Shown here in pieces: positions 42,928 to 51,299 of a DNA stretch of 64,000 bases; positions within the stretch are counted from its first letter, which is position 1; the number at the start of each line of letters is the position of its first letter. The notes under the pieces are model-generated. The model was not told the origin of the DNA and ran no database searches. It was given only the letters and a program-made list of their open reading frames with translations. Position numbers and translations under genes: made by a program. The stretch comes from Microbacterium algeriense (GTDB taxonomy: Bacteria; Actinomycetota; Actinomycetes; Actinomycetales; Microbacteriaceae), in contig NZ_WAAO01000001.1 of the NCBI RefSeq assembly GCF_008868005.1, positions 1,302,001-1,366,000 of the forward strand. Direction: 5' to 3'.

Positions 42928-44562
42928 ATGAACCGTCGTCTGATCCGCGCCGCCGCCGTGGCGCTCCCGCTCGTGCTCGCGGGGAGCCTCGCGGCCTGCG
43001 CGTCCACACCCGCCCCGGCGAACTCTCCCGCGGACGGAGGCGACCCCGTCACCGGAGGAACGCTCACGTACCTGGAGCACCAGGCGTACACGAACCTGTA
43101 CCCGCCGCAGGCCGGCTTCTACCCCAACGGCGGCATCGTGAACAACATCGCCGCCCGGCTCACCTGGCAGAACCCGGAGACGCTCGAGATCGAGCCGTGG
43201 ATCGCCTCCGACTGGACCGTGAACGACGACGCGACCGAGTACACGTTCGACCTGAACCCCGATGTCACGTTCTCGGACGGCACGCCGGTGGATGCGGCCG
43301 CCGTCGCGAAGAACTTCGACACCTACGGGCTGGGCGACGCGGAGCGGGGCCTCACGGTCTCGGAGGCGATCAACAACTACGCCAGCAGCGAGGTGGTCGA
43401 CGAGGACACGGTGACGTTCCGCTTCTCGGCTCCGTCTCCCGGGTTCCTGCAGGCGACGTCGACCATCAACTCGGGACTGCTGTCGCCGGAGACGCTCGAC
43501 GGCACGATCGAGGACTTCGGCGCAGGCAACGCCGAGGAGATCATCGGTTCCGGTCCGTTCACGGTCACGGGCGAGAAGCTCGGCACGGAGTACACGCTCA
43601 CCGCCCGCGACGACTACGCCTGGGGACCCGACAGCGTCGACAACGACGGCCGCCCGTACCTCGACGCGGTGCACGTGCTGATCACGCCCGAGGACTCGGT
43701 GCGCATCGGCTCGCTGCTCGCGGGACAGGCCGACTACGTCCGCTATGTGCAGGCGTTCGACGAGGACCGCGTGGAGGGCGCCGGCTTCACGCTCTATGCC
43801 CCGCAGACCCGCGGCGTGAACAACTCGATCGCCCTGCGACCCGAGAACCCGCTGCTCGCCGACATCCGCGTACGCCAGGCACTCATCGCCGCGGTGAACG
43901 CGCAGGAGGTCGTGGACACCCTCTTCACCGAGAACTACCCGGTGGCGACCTCGGTGCTCTCCTCCCAGGCCCTCGGCTACAAGGACGAGTCGGAGCACTA
44001 CGCCTACGACCCGAAGAAGGCCGAGAAGCTGCTCGACGAGGCAGGATGGGAGCCCGGTGCCGACGGCATCCGCGAGAAGGACGGGGAGCGCCTCTCGATC
44101 ACGGTGTACGAGGCGAAGCCGCAGCCGCTGTCGAAGCAGACCCTCGAGCTCGTGGCGCAGCAGCTGGCGAAGGTCGGGGTCGAGCTCTCGGTCAAGCCCG
44201 GCGACGCCGGCAGCTACGCCGAGGACACGCGCGACCCGCTCAAGACCGGCTTCTACCACTCGATGGTCGGACGCGCGGACCTTGACGTCATCAAGAGCCA
44301 GTACTTCACGAAGAACCGCGACGTGCTGATCTCGAAGGACGCGAAGCTCGACGAGCTGCTGCTCGCCGTGGCGTCCGAGCCGGACGCCGACAAGCGTGTC
44401 GCGGCATCGCAGGCCGTGCAGGACTACATCGCCGAACAGGCCTACGTGATCCCGCTGTTCGAGGAGCCGCAGGTGTACGGCACCGCCACCTACGTGCACG
44501 GCGTCGCGTTCGAGTCGGTGGGGCGTCCGACGTTCTCCGGCGTCTGGCTGGCCGAGCACTGA
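42928..44562 (+). CDS. Family 5 solute-binding lipoprotein of an ABC transporter
   Basis: A 544-residue peptide/nickel-type (SBP_bac_5) binding lipoprotein. Lipobox LAAC ends at C24. PDVTFSDGTPVDAAAVAKNFD, IIGSGPFTVTGEK, DIRVRQALIAAVN and DPKKAEKLLDEAGW are family signatures. From memory, members of this subgroup (KPN_01854 type) are found beside luciferase-like oxidoreductases and AhpD-like proteins, exactly as here. Substrate unknown. ATG follows CCAGGAGACCTCCGC. Confidence 0.9.
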   Translation: MNRRLIRAAAVALPLVLAGSLAACASTPAPANSPADGGDPVTGGTLTYLEHQAYTNLYPPQAGFYPNGGIVNNIAARLTWQNPETLEIEPWIASDWTVNDDATEYTFDLNPDVTFSDGTPVDAAAVAKNFDTYGLGDAERGLTVSEAINNYASSEVVDEDTVTFRFSAPSPGFLQATSTINSGLLSPETLDGTIEDFGAGNAEEIIGSGPFTVTGEKLGTEYTLTARDDYAWGPDSVDNDGRPYLDAVHVLITPEDSVRIGSLLAGQADYVRYVQAFDEDRVEGAGFTLYAPQTRGVNNSIALRPENPLLADIRVRQALIAAVNAQEVVDTLFTENYPVATSVLSSQALGYKDESEHYAYDPKKAEKLLDEAGWEPGADGIREKDGERLSITVYEAKPQPLSKQTLELVAQQLAKVGVELSVKPGDAGSYAEDTRDPLKTGFYHSMVGRADLDVIKSQYFTKNRDVLISKDAKLDELLLAVASEPDADKRVAASQAVQDYIAEQAYVIPLFEEPQVYGTATYVHGVAFESVGRPTFSGVWLAEH

Positions 44563-44578
44563 TCGGGATGGTCCTCCG

Positions 44579-45559
44579 ATGAGTTTCGTCCTCCGACGAG
44601 CCGGGCAGGCCGCGATCGTTCTGGTCGCGGCCTTCACGGCGACCTTCTTCCTGCTGCAGCTGCTGCCGGGCGACGCGATCCTGATCAAGTTCTCCGACCC
44701 CAGCCTCGGGCTGTCGCCGGATCAGCTCGACAGCATCCGCGCCACCTACGGCACGGACCTGCCCTGGTGGGAGCAGTACGTGCACGCGGGGCTCGGCTTC
44801 CTCGCCGGGGACTTCGGCTACTCCACGCAGTTCGGCACACCCGTGCTGACGATGCTCGCCGAGGCGCTCCCCGCGACGCTGCTGCTCGCATCCCTCGGGC
44901 TGGTCGTCGCTCTGGTCCTGGCCGTGCTCATCGCCGGACTCTCCTCGCTCGCCCCGTTCGCCTGGCTGCGCGACGGACTTCGCCAGGTGCCCGGCCTCTT
45001 CGTGGCGGTGCCGGTCTTCTGGCTGGGCATCCTGCTCATCCAGGTGTTCTCGTTCGGGCTCGGCTGGGTGCCGATCGTCGGGGCCGACCCCGTCAGCGGA
45101 CTCATCCTGCCCGTGCTGACGCTCGCCGTGCCGATCTCGGCGCCGCTGGCGCAGGTGCTGGTCCGCGCGATCGATCAGGTGCAGGCGCAGCCGTTCGTCA
45201 CGGTGGTCCGGGCGAAAGGTGCCCCGCCGCTGTGGGTGCTCACGCGCTCCGTCGCCCGCAACGCCGCCGTGCCGACCCTGACGATCGCCGGCGTGCTGTT
45301 CGGGGAACTCGTCGGGGGAGCAGTCGTCACCGAGACGGTGTTCGGCCGCACCGGCATCGGCCGCCTCACCGAGCAGGCCGTCGCGAACCAGGACATCCCG
45401 GTGCTGCAGGGTGTCGTGCTGCTGTCGGCGCTCGGCTTCGTCGTCATCAGCTTCGCCGTCGACCTCGTCACACCGCTCATCGACCCTCGTCAGCGCGCGG
45501 TCGCACGCTCCACCGCGTCCGTCGCCGCCCGCCCCGCACCCCAGGAGGTGCCCGCATGA
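44579..45559 (+). CDS. ABC transporter permease (DppB type)
   Basis: A 326-residue membrane permease with about six transmembrane segments. The N-terminal helix is followed by the conserved extracellular LLPGDAIL stretch and the GLSPDQLDSIRATYGTD region, and the EAA loop is VVRAKGAPPLWVLTRSVARNAAVPT. Pairs with the DppC-type permease. Starts 16 bp after the binding-protein gene; overlaps the next gene by 4 bp. Confidence 0.92.
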   Translation: MSFVLRRAGQAAIVLVAAFTATFFLLQLLPGDAILIKFSDPSLGLSPDQLDSIRATYGTDLPWWEQYVHAGLGFLAGDFGYSTQFGTPVLTMLAEALPATLLLASLGLVVALVLAVLIAGLSSLAPFAWLRDGLRQVPGLFVAVPVFWLGILLIQVFSFGLGWVPIVGADPVSGLILPVLTLAVPISAPLAQVLVRAIDQVQAQPFVTVVRAKGAPPLWVLTRSVARNAAVPTLTIAGVLFGELVGGAVVTETVFGRTGIGRLTEQAVANQDIPVLQGVVLLSALGFVVISFAVDLVTPLIDPRQRAVARSTASVAARPAPQEVPA

Positions 45560-46452
45560 CCGCTCCCGTGATCGCCGCGACGAGTGTCGAACCGGACTCC
45601 GAGCCGACCCCGACCGTCCCCGCGCCTCCGCGGGGCCCTCGCCGTCCTGGCCGTCTTCGCGGCCGTGCCTGGGGGCTGTACCTCGCGTTCGCCGTGGTCG
45701 CCGTCGCCGTGCTGTGGGCCGTGATCCCCGGCGTGTTCGCGCCCGGCGACCCGCTCACCGGCGTGCCTGCCGACAAGCTGCTGCCGCCGAGTGCTGCGAA
45801 TTGGTTCGGCACCGACACCCTCGGCCGTGATCTGTTCGGCCGTGTCGTCCATGGAGCCGTGCACTCGCTCTCGGGCGCGCTGATCGCCGTCACGGTGGGA
45901 CTCGCCCTTGGCACGGTGCTCGGCGCGATCGCCGGAGCCGTGGGCGGGGTGGTGGACGACGTGCTGATGCGCATCGTCGACGTGCTGCTCGCGATCCCCG
46001 GGTTGCTGCTGTCGCTGTCGGTGATCATCCTGCTCGGCTTCGGCACGGTCAATGCCGCCATAGCGGTGGGCCTCGGCAGCGTCGCCGCCTTCGCGCGTCT
46101 CATGCGCGCCGAGGTGGCCCGCGTGCGCCGCACCGAGTATGTCGAGGCCGCTTTCGGCAGCGGTGCCACGTTCTTCGCGGTGCTCCGTCGGCATGTGCTG
46201 CCCAACTCGCTCACCCCGATCGTCGCGCTCGCCGCCCTGCAGTTCGGCACGGCGATCCTCGCGATCTCGACGCTCGGGTTCCTCGGCTACGGCGCTCCGC
46301 CGCCCACTCCGGAATGGGGACTGCTGATCGCCGAGGGCCGCAATTACGTCGGCACCGCCTGGTGGCTCACGGCACTGCCGGGTCTCATCGTCGTCGCGGT
46401 CGTGCTCAGCGCCAACCGCATCAGCCACCGCATCGGAAGGGGGACGCGATGA
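45556..46452 (+). CDS. ABC transporter permease (DppC type)
   Basis: A 298-residue permease. Residues 1-38 form a Pro/Arg-rich cytoplasmic tail, followed by the first transmembrane helix and the family signature NWFGTDTLGRDLFGRVVHG. The EAA loop is YVEAAFGSGATFFAVLRRHVLPN. STLGFLGYGAPPPTPEWGLLIAEGRNY closes the domain, as in DppC/OppC. ATGA overlaps with both neighbours. Confidence 0.92.
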   Translation: MTAPVIAATSVEPDSEPTPTVPAPPRGPRRPGRLRGRAWGLYLAFAVVAVAVLWAVIPGVFAPGDPLTGVPADKLLPPSAANWFGTDTLGRDLFGRVVHGAVHSLSGALIAVTVGLALGTVLGAIAGAVGGVVDDVLMRIVDVLLAIPGLLLSLSVIILLGFGTVNAAIAVGLGSVAAFARLMRAEVARVRRTEYVEAAFGSGATFFAVLRRHVLPNSLTPIVALAALQFGTAILAISTLGFLGYGAPPPTPEWGLLIAEGRNYVGTAWWLTALPGLIVVAVVLSANRISHRIGRGTR

Positions 46453-48065
46453 GCGTTCTGGCAGCGACCGGTCTGCGCATCTCCTATGGCGACCGGGAGG
46501 TCGTGCACGGGGTCTCGTTCGAGATCGACGAGGGGGAGACCCTCGCGCTCGTCGGCGAATCGGGCTCGGGCAAGTCGACCACCGCGCACGCGCTCCTGGG
46601 TCTGCTCCCCGCTGGGGGCAGGGTCGACGGCGGGACGGTCGTCCTGGGCGACCTCGACATCTCCGGGTGGTCCGATCGCGCGCTGCGCGGCATCCGCGGT
46701 GCGGAGATCGGCCTCGTGCCGCAGGACCCCACGACCTCGCTCGACCCGGTGCGTCCGGTCGGCGCGCAGGTCGAGGAGATCCTGCGCCTGCACGGTCATC
46801 GGGATCGGCGCTCCCGTCGTGCACGGGCCATCGAGCTGCTCGATCGCGTCGGCATCGACGACCCCGACCTGCGGGTGGGCCAGTATCCGCACGAGCTCTC
46901 CGGCGGCATGCGGCAGCGCGTGCTGATCGCCACCGCGATCGCCCTGCGACCGCGCCTGCTGATCGCCGACGAGCCGACCAGTGCCCTCGACGCCACGGTG
47001 CAGCGCAAGGTGCTCGATCTGCTCGACGAGCTGCAGCGCGAGGAGGGCACCAGCATCCTGCTCGTGACCCACGACCTCGGTGTGGCCGCCGATCGCGCCG
47101 CACGTCTCGTCGTGCTCAAGGACGGCCGGATCGTGGAGCAGGGGCGGAGCGAGGAGGTGCTCGCCGCGCCGACGGACCCGTACACGCGGCAGCTGCTCGC
47201 CGATGCTCCCGCGTTCACGACCGGCTTCCGGCGCCCGGATGCCCCGCCGTTCCTGCGGGATGCCGCAGCCGTCGCGGCGGAGAATCCGTACGCGATCGTC
47301 GCCGACGGGCTCGTGAAGGAGTTCCGGGTCGCCGGGCGCGAGCGCTTCCGCGCGGTCGACGATGTCTCGTTCCGCGTGCGTCGCGGCACCACCCATGCGC
47401 TCGTGGGGGAGTCGGGGTCCGGCAAGACGACCACGGCACGGCTCGTCACCCGCTTCCACCAGCCCGACGCCGGGACCATCGAAGTCGCCGGAGAGGATGT
47501 GACCCACGCGAAGCGCGAGCAGTTGCGGGAACTGCGTCGCCGGGTGCAGCTCGTCTACCAGAACCCGTTCGCCTCGCTGGATCCCCGCCAGCAGATCGCA
47601 GACATCGTGGCGGAACCGCTGCAGAACTTCCGCGTCGGCTCGCGTGCCGAGCGCCGGGAGCGCGCGATCGCTCTCCTCGACCGGGTCTCGCTCCCCGCCG
47701 ACGTCGCGCGGCGCACCCCGCGCGAGCTCTCGGGCGGACAGCGGCAGCGCGTCGCGATCGCCAGAGCTCTCGCGATCGACCCCGAGGTGGTGGTGCTCGA
47801 CGAGGCGGTGTCGGCGCTGGACGTGACCGTGCAGGCGCGCATCCTCGAACTGCTCACCTCGCTGCAGGCCGAGCTCGGACTCACGTACCTGTTCATCTCG
47901 CACGACCTCGCCGTCGTGCGCAGGATCAGCCACACGGTCTCGGTGATGCGCCGCGGCCGGATCGTGGAGGAGGGGCAGACGGAAGACCTGTTCCGCGACC
48001 CGCAGCACGAGTACACCGGGGAGCTGCTCGCCGCGGTCCCCGGACGAACGGAGATCGTCGTATGA
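46449..48065 (+). CDS. Fused peptide-type ABC transporter ATPase (DppD-DppF)
   Basis: A 538-residue protein with two complete ATPase domains in one chain. Domain 1: Walker A GESGSGKST (about residue 36), signature LSGGMRQRV, Walker B LLIADEPTSALD. Domain 2 (from about residue 283): Walker A GESGSGKTT, signature LSGGQRQRV, Walker B VVVLDEAVSALD, where DEAV replaces the usual DEPV/DEPT. Both sites look catalytically competent. In many Dpp/Opp systems these are two genes. Coupled to permease and oxidoreductase genes by 4-bp overlaps. Confidence 0.93.
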   Translation: MSVLAATGLRISYGDREVVHGVSFEIDEGETLALVGESGSGKSTTAHALLGLLPAGGRVDGGTVVLGDLDISGWSDRALRGIRGAEIGLVPQDPTTSLDPVRPVGAQVEEILRLHGHRDRRSRRARAIELLDRVGIDDPDLRVGQYPHELSGGMRQRVLIATAIALRPRLLIADEPTSALDATVQRKVLDLLDELQREEGTSILLVTHDLGVAADRAARLVVLKDGRIVEQGRSEEVLAAPTDPYTRQLLADAPAFTTGFRRPDAPPFLRDAAAVAAENPYAIVADGLVKEFRVAGRERFRAVDDVSFRVRRGTTHALVGESGSGKTTTARLVTRFHQPDAGTIEVAGEDVTHAKREQLRELRRRVQLVYQNPFASLDPRQQIADIVAEPLQNFRVGSRAERRERAIALLDRVSLPADVARRTPRELSGGQRQRVAIARALAIDPEVVVLDEAVSALDVTVQARILELLTSLQAELGLTYLFISHDLAVVRRISHTVSVMRRGRIVEEGQTEDLFRDPQHEYTGELLAAVPGRTEIVV

Positions 48066-49120
48066 CCACCGCACCCGCTACCTCGACCGGGCCCACCGTC
48101 GCCTTCTTCACACGTCTGCTCGACGACGCCTCGCCCGCCGAGAGGTATGCGCTCGCCACGGCGCAGATCCAGCAGGCGGAGCGCCACGGGATCGGGAGGA
48201 CCTGGGTCGCACAGCATCACTTCCACGCGGCCGAGGGCGGGCTGCCGTCTCCGCTGGTGTTCCTCGCGCACGCGGCGGCCGTGACGCGGGACATCCGACT
48301 GGGGACCGGCGTGATCACCCTGCCGCTGGAAGACCCGGTCCGGGTGGCCGAGGATGCCGTGGTCGCCGATCTGCTCTCCGGGGGGCGAGTGGATCTGGGC
48401 CTCGGCAGCGGCGGCACTCCGTCGTCGTTCGAGCCGTTCGGGGAGGATGTGCGCGACAAGGCGGCGACCTACGACCGCAAGCTGCGTACGCTCCTGGACG
48501 GCCTCGCCGGGCGCGACGTCGGTGCGGGCAACACGCTCTACCCGGACGCCGGAGACCTCGCCGACCGTGTGTGGCAGGCCACCTTCTCCGCTCCCGGCGG
48601 TCACCGCGCCGGCATCCACGGGCACGGGCTGCTGCTCTCTCGCACTCAGCCGCGCAGGACCGATCGCCTGTACGCCCCTTTGTCCGAGCTGCAGGATCCG
48701 ATCATCGACGCGTACCTCGAGGCGCTGCCGGCCGGGGCGGCTCCGCGGATCACCGCCTCGCGCACCGTGTTCGTCGCGGATGACCGCGCCGACGCCCTGC
48801 GGTTCGCCGAGGTCGGGCTGCGGCGGGCGGCCGAGGGCTTCCGTCGGCAGGGCCAGACCATCCCTGGAGACAGCATCGAGGAGCTGATCGCCGCTCTCGA
48901 CACCCATCTGGGCACACCGGAGGAGGTGGCGGAGTCACTCGCGGCCGACACCACCCTCGCCCGCGCGACCGAGGTGGCCTTCCAGGTGCACTCGGTCGAC
49001 GCCCCGCACGAGCACGTGCTGCGCTCGATCGCCCTCTTCGCCGACGAGGTCGCGCCCGCTCTCGGGTACGCCCTCACCCAGACCCCCGACCGGAACCCCA
49101 CCCTCAAGGAGAACGCATGA
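48062..49120 (+). CDS. LLM-class flavin-dependent oxidoreductase (KPN_01858-like)
   Basis: A 352-residue putative FMN-dependent luciferase-like monooxygenase. RTWVAQHHFHAAEGGLPSP, RLGTGVITLPLEDPVRVAEDAVVADLLSGGRVDLGLGSG and the KAATYDRKL region match the family. It is a different subgroup from the first gene of the operon, so two distinct oxidations are implied. The position after the ATPase and before the CMD protein is the conserved order that I associate with the KPN_01854-01858 and Avi_7169/7170 families. Confidence 0.87.
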   Translation: MTTAPATSTGPTVAFFTRLLDDASPAERYALATAQIQQAERHGIGRTWVAQHHFHAAEGGLPSPLVFLAHAAAVTRDIRLGTGVITLPLEDPVRVAEDAVVADLLSGGRVDLGLGSGGTPSSFEPFGEDVRDKAATYDRKLRTLLDGLAGRDVGAGNTLYPDAGDLADRVWQATFSAPGGHRAGIHGHGLLLSRTQPRRTDRLYAPLSELQDPIIDAYLEALPAGAAPRITASRTVFVADDRADALRFAEVGLRRAAEGFRRQGQTIPGDSIEELIAALDTHLGTPEEVAESLAADTTLARATEVAFQVHSVDAPHEHVLRSIALFADEVAPALGYALTQTPDRNPTLKENA

Positions 49121-49695
49121 CCGACGACATCGTGGACCGTATCGCGGAGGTGACGCCGACGCTGGATGCGCTTCGTCGTCGCCGTCCGGTCACCAGGGAT
49201 CAGCTGCAGGCGAGCTTCGACGCCCTCTTTCAGCCGGTGAGCCCGGAGCACGTCTCCCAGGCGGAGCGCGAGCTCGTCGCAGCCTTCGCGACCGGACTGG
49301 CGGGTGCGGACGACCCGACAGCGGTCTTCTACGCCGCCCGCGCCCGCGAGGCCGATCCGGAGCGGGCGGGCGTGGTGCTCGCCGAGGCGGAGACGGCATC
49401 GACCAGCGGTCCGTTCGGCGCCTACACCGAGCTCGGCCTGCAGCCCGAGAACACGGACGGCGAGCGGTACGTGCCGGCGGATGCCGTCACCGCCGTCCTC
49501 GGCGATCGTCTCGCCGCAGCCCTCGCGCACACGCACCTGCTGGTGTTCCGTCCTCGCGAAGCCTCGGGCGACGACCTCGGACGCCTGCTCGATGCCGGGT
49601 GGTCGACGGATGGGATCGTGACGCTGTCGCAGCTGGTGTCGTTCCTCGCCTTCCAGCAGCGGGTCGTCACCGGACTCCGGGTGCTCGCGGCATGA
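49117..49695 (+). CDS. CMD-domain protein (Avi_7170-like)
   Basis: A 192-residue protein resembling the carboxymuconolactone-decarboxylase/AhpD fold family TIGR04029. It has no CxxC motif: there is no cysteine in the segment where AhpD has its catalytic pair. QAERELVAAFATGLAG and TLSQLVSFLAFQQRVVTGL are the recognisable helices. Probably forms a complex with the cysteine-bearing AhpD-like protein encoded next, which overlaps it by 4 bp. Biochemical role undescribed. Confidence 0.8.
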   Translation: MTDDIVDRIAEVTPTLDALRRRRPVTRDQLQASFDALFQPVSPEHVSQAERELVAAFATGLAGADDPTAVFYAARAREADPERAGVVLAEAETASTSGPFGAYTELGLQPENTDGERYVPADAVTAVLGDRLAAALAHTHLLVFRPREASGDDLGRLLDAGWSTDGIVTLSQLVSFLAFQQRVVTGLRVLAA

Positions 49696-50300
49696 CCGCC
49701 GTGCAGACCGTGCTCCGCCACGACGACGCCCCGCACCCGCACTCCTTCACCCGTGGGGAGGTGGGCTGGGTGCCGCATCTGGAGCCCCTCGCGGAGGACG
49801 AGCTGACCGAGCGCCACTACGACGGACTCGTCGACGCCGCGCGCGCGAAGAACGACTACTTCCGGCTGCTGGCCCGTGACCCCGAAGTGCTCAAGGCGCG
49901 GACGCTCGTGGACAAGGACATCTTCTACAACGTCGCGGAGGGGCTGCCGCGCGCGGACCGGGAGCTGGCGGCGACCGCGGCGTCGCGGCGCAACGGCTGC
50001 GTGTTCTGCGCGTCGGTGCACTCCCGCTTCGCCGCGCACCACAGCAAGCGGGTCGAGGATGTCGACCTGCTGCTCGATGAGGGGGTCGACGCCGATCTCG
50101 GCGAGCGCTGGAACGCGATCGTGGCCGCATCGGTCGCCCTCACCGACACTCCGAACGCGTTCGGCGAGCGCGAGATCGTAGGACTGCGCGCGGCGGGGCT
50201 CGACGACCTGGAGATCGCGGACGTCATCCACGGCGCCGCGTTCTTCAACTGGGCGAACAGACTGATGCTGTCGATCGGTCGGCCGGTCGCCCCGGCCTGA
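49692..50300 (+). CDS. Alkylhydroperoxidase-domain protein (Avi_7169-like)
   Basis: A 202-residue AhpD-like protein. The redox pair C103-V-F-C106 followed by H110 (CVFCASVHSR) is the AhpD active-site motif, and the C-terminal half (EIVGLRAAGLDDLEIADVIHGAAFFNWANRL) is the CMD helical core. It may remove peroxide leaked by the flavin monooxygenases or reduce a reactive product. Last gene of the operon; 16 bp separate it from the convergent quinone-oxidoreductase gene. Confidence 0.85.
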   Translation: MTAVQTVLRHDDAPHPHSFTRGEVGWVPHLEPLAEDELTERHYDGLVDAARAKNDYFRLLARDPEVLKARTLVDKDIFYNVAEGLPRADRELAATAASRRNGCVFCASVHSRFAAHHSKRVEDVDLLLDEGVDADLGERWNAIVAASVALTDTPNAFGEREIVGLRAAGLDDLEIADVIHGAAFFNWANRLMLSIGRPVAPA

Positions 50301-50316
50301 GCCGCACTGCCCGGTG

Positions 50317-51261
50317 CTACGGCACCAGGATGATCTTGCCCGAAGCGGCGCCGGATTCCATGAGCTCATGGGCCTGCGCCGCTTCGGCGAGCGGCAGCTG
50401 CGGTCCGAGCTCGATCGTGAAGTCGCCCGTGTCGAGGAGCTCGATCGTCTTCGGCAGCGCCTCGGCACGCCACGCGAGCTCCTGCTCCGTCAGCGGGACG
50501 GGGGAGCCGCCGGAGAAGGCGCGGATCCCGAAGGACGCGGCGTCCGGCCCGCGCACGATCGTCGCGATCCGGTCCCGGTCGGCGACGAGCGCGAGGGAGG
50601 TCTCGATGGCCTCGTCCGTGCCGGCGCCGTCGAGTACCACGGTGACGGGGGAGGGAGCGGCCGCGCGGACCCGGTCGAGCAGGCCGTCGCCGTAGGCCAC
50701 GGGGATCGCGCCGAGTTCGCGGAGCTGATCGTGGCGGGCGGGGCTCGCGGTGGCGATGACGGTCGCCCCCCACGCGACGGCGAACTGCACCGCCGCCTGG
50801 CCGACGGATCCGGATCCGGCGTGCACCAGCAGCACGTCGCCGGCGGTCACGCCCAGCGAGCGCAGCGCCTGGTACGCGGTGCCGGCGGGGATGCCGATCG
50901 CGGCTCCCTCGGCCATCGTGACGGAATCGGGGAGCTTGGCGAGCTTCTCGGCCGCGATCGCGATGGCGGACGCGTAGGTTCCGACTCCGTCGCGGATGGC
51001 CACCCGGTCGCCGACGGCGAGGTCGTCGACCCCTTCGCCGAGCAGCTCCACGACACCGGCGCCGTCGAACCCGACAGGACGCGGCTCGGTGATGGGCGGA
51101 GAGGGGCGCTTGCCGCTGCGCAGCTTCGCATCGATCGGGTTGGCGCCTGCCGCCTCGATGCGCACGACGACCTCACCGCGTGCTGCGACGGGGTCGGGGA
51201 TCTCCATCAGGTGCAGCACAGCGGGGGAGCCGATTTCGGTGTAGACGATCGCACGAGCCAT
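50317..51261 (-). CDS. NADPH:quinone oxidoreductase-like zinc-free MDR enzyme
   Basis: A 314-residue medium-chain dehydrogenase/reductase. NPIDAKLRSG, GFDGAGVV and the nucleotide-binding HAGSGSVGQAAVQFA (about 145-160) are typical of zeta-crystallin-like quinone reductases; the zinc-binding cysteines of alcohol dehydrogenases are absent. Substrate unknown. TAGCCT (51273-51268) lies 6 nt before the ATG: leaderless. Monocistronic. Confidence 0.87.
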   Translation of the reverse strand: MARAIVYTEIGSPAVLHLMEIPDPVAARGEVVVRIEAAGANPIDAKLRSGKRPSPPITEPRPVGFDGAGVVELLGEGVDDLAVGDRVAIRDGVGTYASAIAIAAEKLAKLPDSVTMAEGAAIGIPAGTAYQALRSLGVTAGDVLLVHAGSGSVGQAAVQFAVAWGATVIATASPARHDQLRELGAIPVAYGDGLLDRVRAAAPSPVTVVLDGAGTDEAIETSLALVADRDRIATIVRGPDAASFGIRAFSGGSPVPLTEQELAWRAEALPKTIELLDTGDFTIELGPQLPLAEAAQAHELMESGAASGKIILVP

Positions 51262-51299
51262 GCGTTCAGGCTACCCGTGCCGAGGGCGGACGCGACGGC

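Noticed and set aside
41785..44688. A 967-codon antisense frame over the monooxygenase and binding-protein genes
   Set aside because: Same artefact; the plus-strand genes have clear lipobox and flavin motifs.
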